This document shows, piece after piece, positions 60,610 to 64,000 of a DNA stretch of 64,000 nt. The position numbers and the translations under genes are program-made. Origin of the DNA: Pseudisothecium myosuroides (lineage: Eukaryota; Streptophyta; Bryopsida; Hypnales; Lembophyllaceae); assembly GCA_951799445.1 (NCBI GenBank), contig OX637295.1, positions 16,740,001 through 16,804,000 of the forward strand, given 5' to 3'. Under the pieces are notes generated by a model. The model saw only the letters and a program-made list of their open reading frames with translations, was not told the DNA's origin and searched no databases. Position 1 is the first letter of the stretch, and every line of letters starts with the position of its first letter.

Positions 60610-60879
60610 CATTACAAGAAATTTCAGCCCCCGAAGGGACTGCAAGTTTTGCCCCCCTGGGGTGCAATTGCAAAACAAATTCAAATAAAAAATTATTTGT
60701 TTTCGGGTGATGATGTGGCACTACTAGTGCCACCTCAGATTTTTTTTATTTTTTTAATATTTTTAAAAATAAATATTTAAAAAATAAAAAAATAATTTTT
60801 TAATTTCTGTAATTGCACCCCAGGGGTGCCGAAAATCATCTGTTAACGGCCTCTTCGAGGCCCAAAACTTCTTTTAATG
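60610..60879. mobile_element. 270-bp CACTA-like MITE
   Basis: Inverted ends CATTACAAGAAATTT and CATTAAAAGAAGTTT, then further inwards paired GGCACCCC or GCCCCCCT with TGGGGTGCAATT. CATTACAAGAAA is one base from the common CACTACAAGAAA terminus. The middle has a near-palindrome GTGGCACTACTAGTGCCAC. Confidence 0.7.
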
Positions 60880-61382
60880 TTTTAGTGAGTTTTTTTCTAT
60901 AAAATCTCCATGGCTTCAATTCATTGTGGACAATGGTTCAATAGTTGGTACCTTCAAAGACAATAAAAGACCCATCAGAAAAGCTTGTATTGTTTGCCAA
61001 ACCTAAAAAATTCAATAAAAAATCTCAACCATAGCCATTTTATAAATGATTGATTATGACTTGCAATAGCAAACAAATCCATTATGATCAAAACAAAGAG
61101 TAGAGATAACAAGAGTAAATTACACTAATACTTAAGAAAGAAAGATGATTGATTACCTCCAATCAAAGTAGGCAAATCAATGGCTTGCATAACATCTTTT
61201 TAGTTGATATAACAACATATTTAACCTAAATTCAATCCAGAATAGTCCAACATTAGTCATGAACATGTAGATAATTTTATAGCTTAAACAAAAATTTTAG
61301 AACAATAAAATGAATAAAATCCTAAAACTTGTTAGCGATACAATATTATTTTTTAGTGAGAAGTAAAATCCGAAAAGGAATA
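60880..61382. other. Non-coding spacer
   Basis: Nothing recognised. Confidence 0.4.
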
Positions 61383-61386
61383 TTAA

Positions 61387-62305
61387 CCCCTAAAGGACCA
61401 TTGTCCTTTGGGGGACAAATGCGTTTTTGGGCAGGTACCTACGGGCTGAAATTTTGTCGTGATTTTTTGAAACTTTTTTTTAAGATAGAAAAACTGATAA
61501 GCTTTGTGGGAATATAATTTTTTTCACAATCGGTGCCCGGGAACAATAGTTATGATCAAATAAGCTCAAAACAGGGGACGGGAGGCAGCCTGGGCAGCAA
61601 AATAAATGGACAAAAATTTGAAATTTTTTTTTTAATATTTTTTTTCTCATAGATTATATTTTTTTTCTATCTGATTCATTTCATTTGGATTTGTTATGAG
61701 AAAGTTATGGACATTCTTGTTTTTCGGGTAGTTAGAACATCTTCTTGGAAAAAATAACTTGTAGGATTCATTTCCGAATGCAATTTTTTCAATTTTTCAA
61801 TTTTTTTTTTCTTGCATGGTTTAGTTTACTTGCTAGAACAATCTCACCATTTAGGATTAGTGCATTTTAATTCCATTTAAAATATATTAATATTTTAAAT
61901 TTTCCTTCTATCTTGTACTTACTTCTACTTAACAATTTTTTTAAGAATGATAATTAAATTTTTTTGATTTTTTTTTTCTAGGACTCTCAACTCAATTCTC
62001 CACAATAAAGATTTAAAGCTCAAAATTCTGTAGTGCAAAAAATTTTAGTTAAAAATGTTCAAAGTAAAAAAATCTAGTCCCGCAATGTGCTGAAAAACTT
62101 GTTTTTTTCACTTTAAACGCAGATATCTTGCAATCTGTGCAGTCAAAAATTCTGAAATTTTTTCCACACACTCTCATACTAGTTAGGTGTAAGATCCTAC
62201 AGTTAGATGTGAAAAAAAACAATTTCAATTTTTTTTTACTCTTTGCTATAGATATGGCAGTTTTGAGTGTTTTTTGTCAGAAAAAAGGCCTTGGTTCTTT
62301 AGGGG
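61387..62305 (+). mobile_element. TTAA-flanked TIR element, subfamily 2
   Basis: A 919-bp element starts CCCCTAAAGGACCATTGTCC and ends GTTCTTTAGGGG, flanked by TTAA (61383-61386, 62306-62309). Collinear with 53662-54594. Confidence 0.93.
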
Positions 62306-62309
62306 TTAA

Positions 62310-62820
62310 TATATGGTATACAAGCATTACCGTATGATAAATATTTATAATCTAATCATATTGCCATTTTAAGTGGAGACAATAAATGACTCATTGAAAA
62401 AATCTCATTCCTACTAAGGATCTTAAAATACTTCAATTTACAAACCCCACCACAAGATTGATGTGAAATATTAAATATTATTGACATTAGAAGAACAGAC
62501 AATAAACTTTTTCTTCAGAAATTTTCCAATCCTATCTTGGATGCTAAAGATTGATATTTGACAACTTCACCACAAGATAGAAATTCATCATTAAATATTA
62601 ATGACATGAAAAAAGTAGACAATGATATATTTCTTGGAAAAATTTCAACCTTCTACTTGAAAATTCATGATAGATTTTAGAAAGTTCTCAACAAACTCTA
62701 CTACACAATTTATGCTTTAACTTTGAGTACTTTTCACATTGAAAAACTAAAAAACTAAAAAGCCTTATGAAGATTTCAATACTATCTAAAGATAGATGTT
62801 TGAAAAGTTTTCAACAAACT
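62310..62820. other. Non-coding spacer with a loose direct repeat
   Basis: ATTAAATATTATTGACAT and ATTAAATATTAATGACAT occur about 120 bp apart with similar surroundings. No gene. Confidence 0.45.
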
Positions 62821-62824
62821 TTAA

Positions 62825-63083
62825 TCCCTAAGTATCACAGAGGGGACAACAAAAGTGAGTAGTTTTCTTGCACCTTTCCGAAGCAGATGGAATAACTTCA
62901 ATGGTACTCGGTTACAGAAGTTTTCACCAATCCGATTTGCAACCAACCCAGTAATGCGTGCAAATGAACAATTTCTAGGAGGATCTACCGTGCAGATTTC
63001 AAGATTATGAGGTTTGATCAACATGGTTTTCCGAAAATCCAAGTCTTCAGAGTCTAAAAAACATCCTTTCTAACGTACAAGGG
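62825..63083. mobile_element. Possible short TTAA-flanked MITE
   Basis: Starts TCCCTAAGTATC and ends GTACAAGGG, with TTAA on both sides (62821-62824, 63084-63087). The termini pair only weakly, so membership in the family is tentative. Confidence 0.5.
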
Positions 63084-63139
63084 TTAATACATGATCAATT
63101 GATGTTTACTATTGAATGACATTGTTAATATTAAAAAAA

Positions 63140-63900
63140 TAGACAATGACATTTTTTGGCAATATAGCAATTTCAGGCATCTCACTAAATAGAGATGTTT
63201 TTTATATTTAAATTTTTATATAAAATGTAGTCGAAGAATAGTTGCTTAAGGTGCAACAATTTTCATAACTATTGACTACATGGTCAAAATGTTATTGTAT
63301 AGTATGTAGTTTCTATTGCTCCTTGGGCAACTTTAAAAAATGACTATCTTAAAAATAAAAATTGAACTTGGTTTTCTAGATTTATATACATGTAGGAAGC
63401 TTTGATTTATTCCATTTTGATTGACAAGATGAAAGTTATGTGGAGTTTTGGTTTGCAAGTAATTATAGAATCTCTACTCTGAAATAAACTTTGAAATCAT
63501 TTATTTAACTCAATTTTCAATATTTTTGAAAGAAATAAAATCTTTGGATGTAGATTGTTTATTACAACATCACCACAATTGGGATCATAATTTTTTAATC
63601 ATTAATATAACTAAATTCTTAACAATTTTAGCATTTTAAATCACATTTTATTTTTTTTATTTACTATTTTTTCAAGCATGAATATGAAATATTTTTTGAT
63701 GAATTCTCTTAATTTATTTCCAAATTATTTCTTTATTATAGAAAATAACAAGTTGTAGGATCTACACATTTTATTGTAAAAAATTTGAAAGATGAAATCT
63801 AACCATTTGAAAAGAGTTGAAAATACTTCTTTTTCAAATCCAAGCATCTTGATCTTGCAATTGGTGAGGTTTCTCATTCTAAATTTTAGAAAAATATATT
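63140..63900 (+). mobile_element. Decayed subfamily 1 TTAA element, ends lost
   Basis: Blocks such as GGCAATATAGCAATTTCAGGCA, TTTATATACATGTAGGAAGC and ACTCTGAAATAAACTTTGAA follow the order seen in 4050-5104. Neither terminus is preserved. Confidence 0.55.
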
Positions 63901-63912
63901 CTAACAAGTTAA

Positions 63913-64000
63913 CCCCTAAAGGACCGAGGCCTTTTTTCTGCCAAAAAACACTGAAAATTGCCATTTCTATAGCAAACAATAAAAAAAATTAAAAAATGTT
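63913..64000 (-). mobile_element. TTAA-flanked element, subfamily 2, cut by window end
   Basis: TTAA (63909-63912) plus CCCCTAAAGGACCGAGGCC, reverse orientation, the same start as 49108-50021. The rest lies outside. Confidence 0.85.

Overview
The window is from a plant nuclear genome. It is AT-rich and intron-bearing, holds only two recognisable host genes, and is otherwise filled with mobile-element remains of many ages. One gene encodes a chloroplast-targeted thylakoid-lumen protein, which fixes a photosynthetic eukaryote. The chromodomain Ty3/gypsy retrotransposon and Stowaway-, CACTA- and LINE-like repeats fit a land plant. I cannot name the species; a non-seed plant is possible but not shown.

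Host genes. (1) Positions 1-2442, minus strand: the 5' seven exons of a BSD-domain gene that runs off the left edge. (2) Positions 19979-22358, minus strand: a complete seven-exon gene for a 216-residue lumen protein with a transit peptide, a twin-arginine signal and an Ala-Leu-Ala cleavage site. All splice phases join cleanly in both models.

Repeat landscape. The commonest family is a roughly 0.9-kb non-coding element with CCCCTAAAGG termini that is always flanked by TTAA. At least ten copies, plus shorter derivatives, occur at 4.05, 6.0, 12.6, 18.85, 27.3, 39.4, 44.65 (with 44.76 nested inside), 49.1, 53.7, 61.4, 62.8 and 63.9 kb. Two copies have paralogous empty sites inside this window, which prove the TTAA duplication (piggyBac- or Kolobok-type). 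Stowaway-like elements (TA duplication), CACTA-like palindromes, 8-bp-duplication elements and 3' ends of a LINE-like retroposon with 11-15 bp duplications fill much of the rest.

The lumen-protein gene sits between two arms of a roughly 2.5-kb inverted repeat (16.3-18.85 kb and 23.17-28.4 kb). The right arm was later interrupted by two insertions.

Positions 28698-37521 hold an 8.8-kb chromovirus on the minus strand. It has 372-373 bp LTRs, a TAAGC target duplication, and broken gag-pol with a chromodomain, plus an unexplained extra reading frame between pol and the 3' LTR. Its LTRs carry an array of GAAGCTTC (heat-shock-element-like) motifs upstream of a TATA box. A 2.57-kb terminal-inverted-repeat transposon is inserted in its integrase. 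From about 38 kb to the right end I see no host gene.
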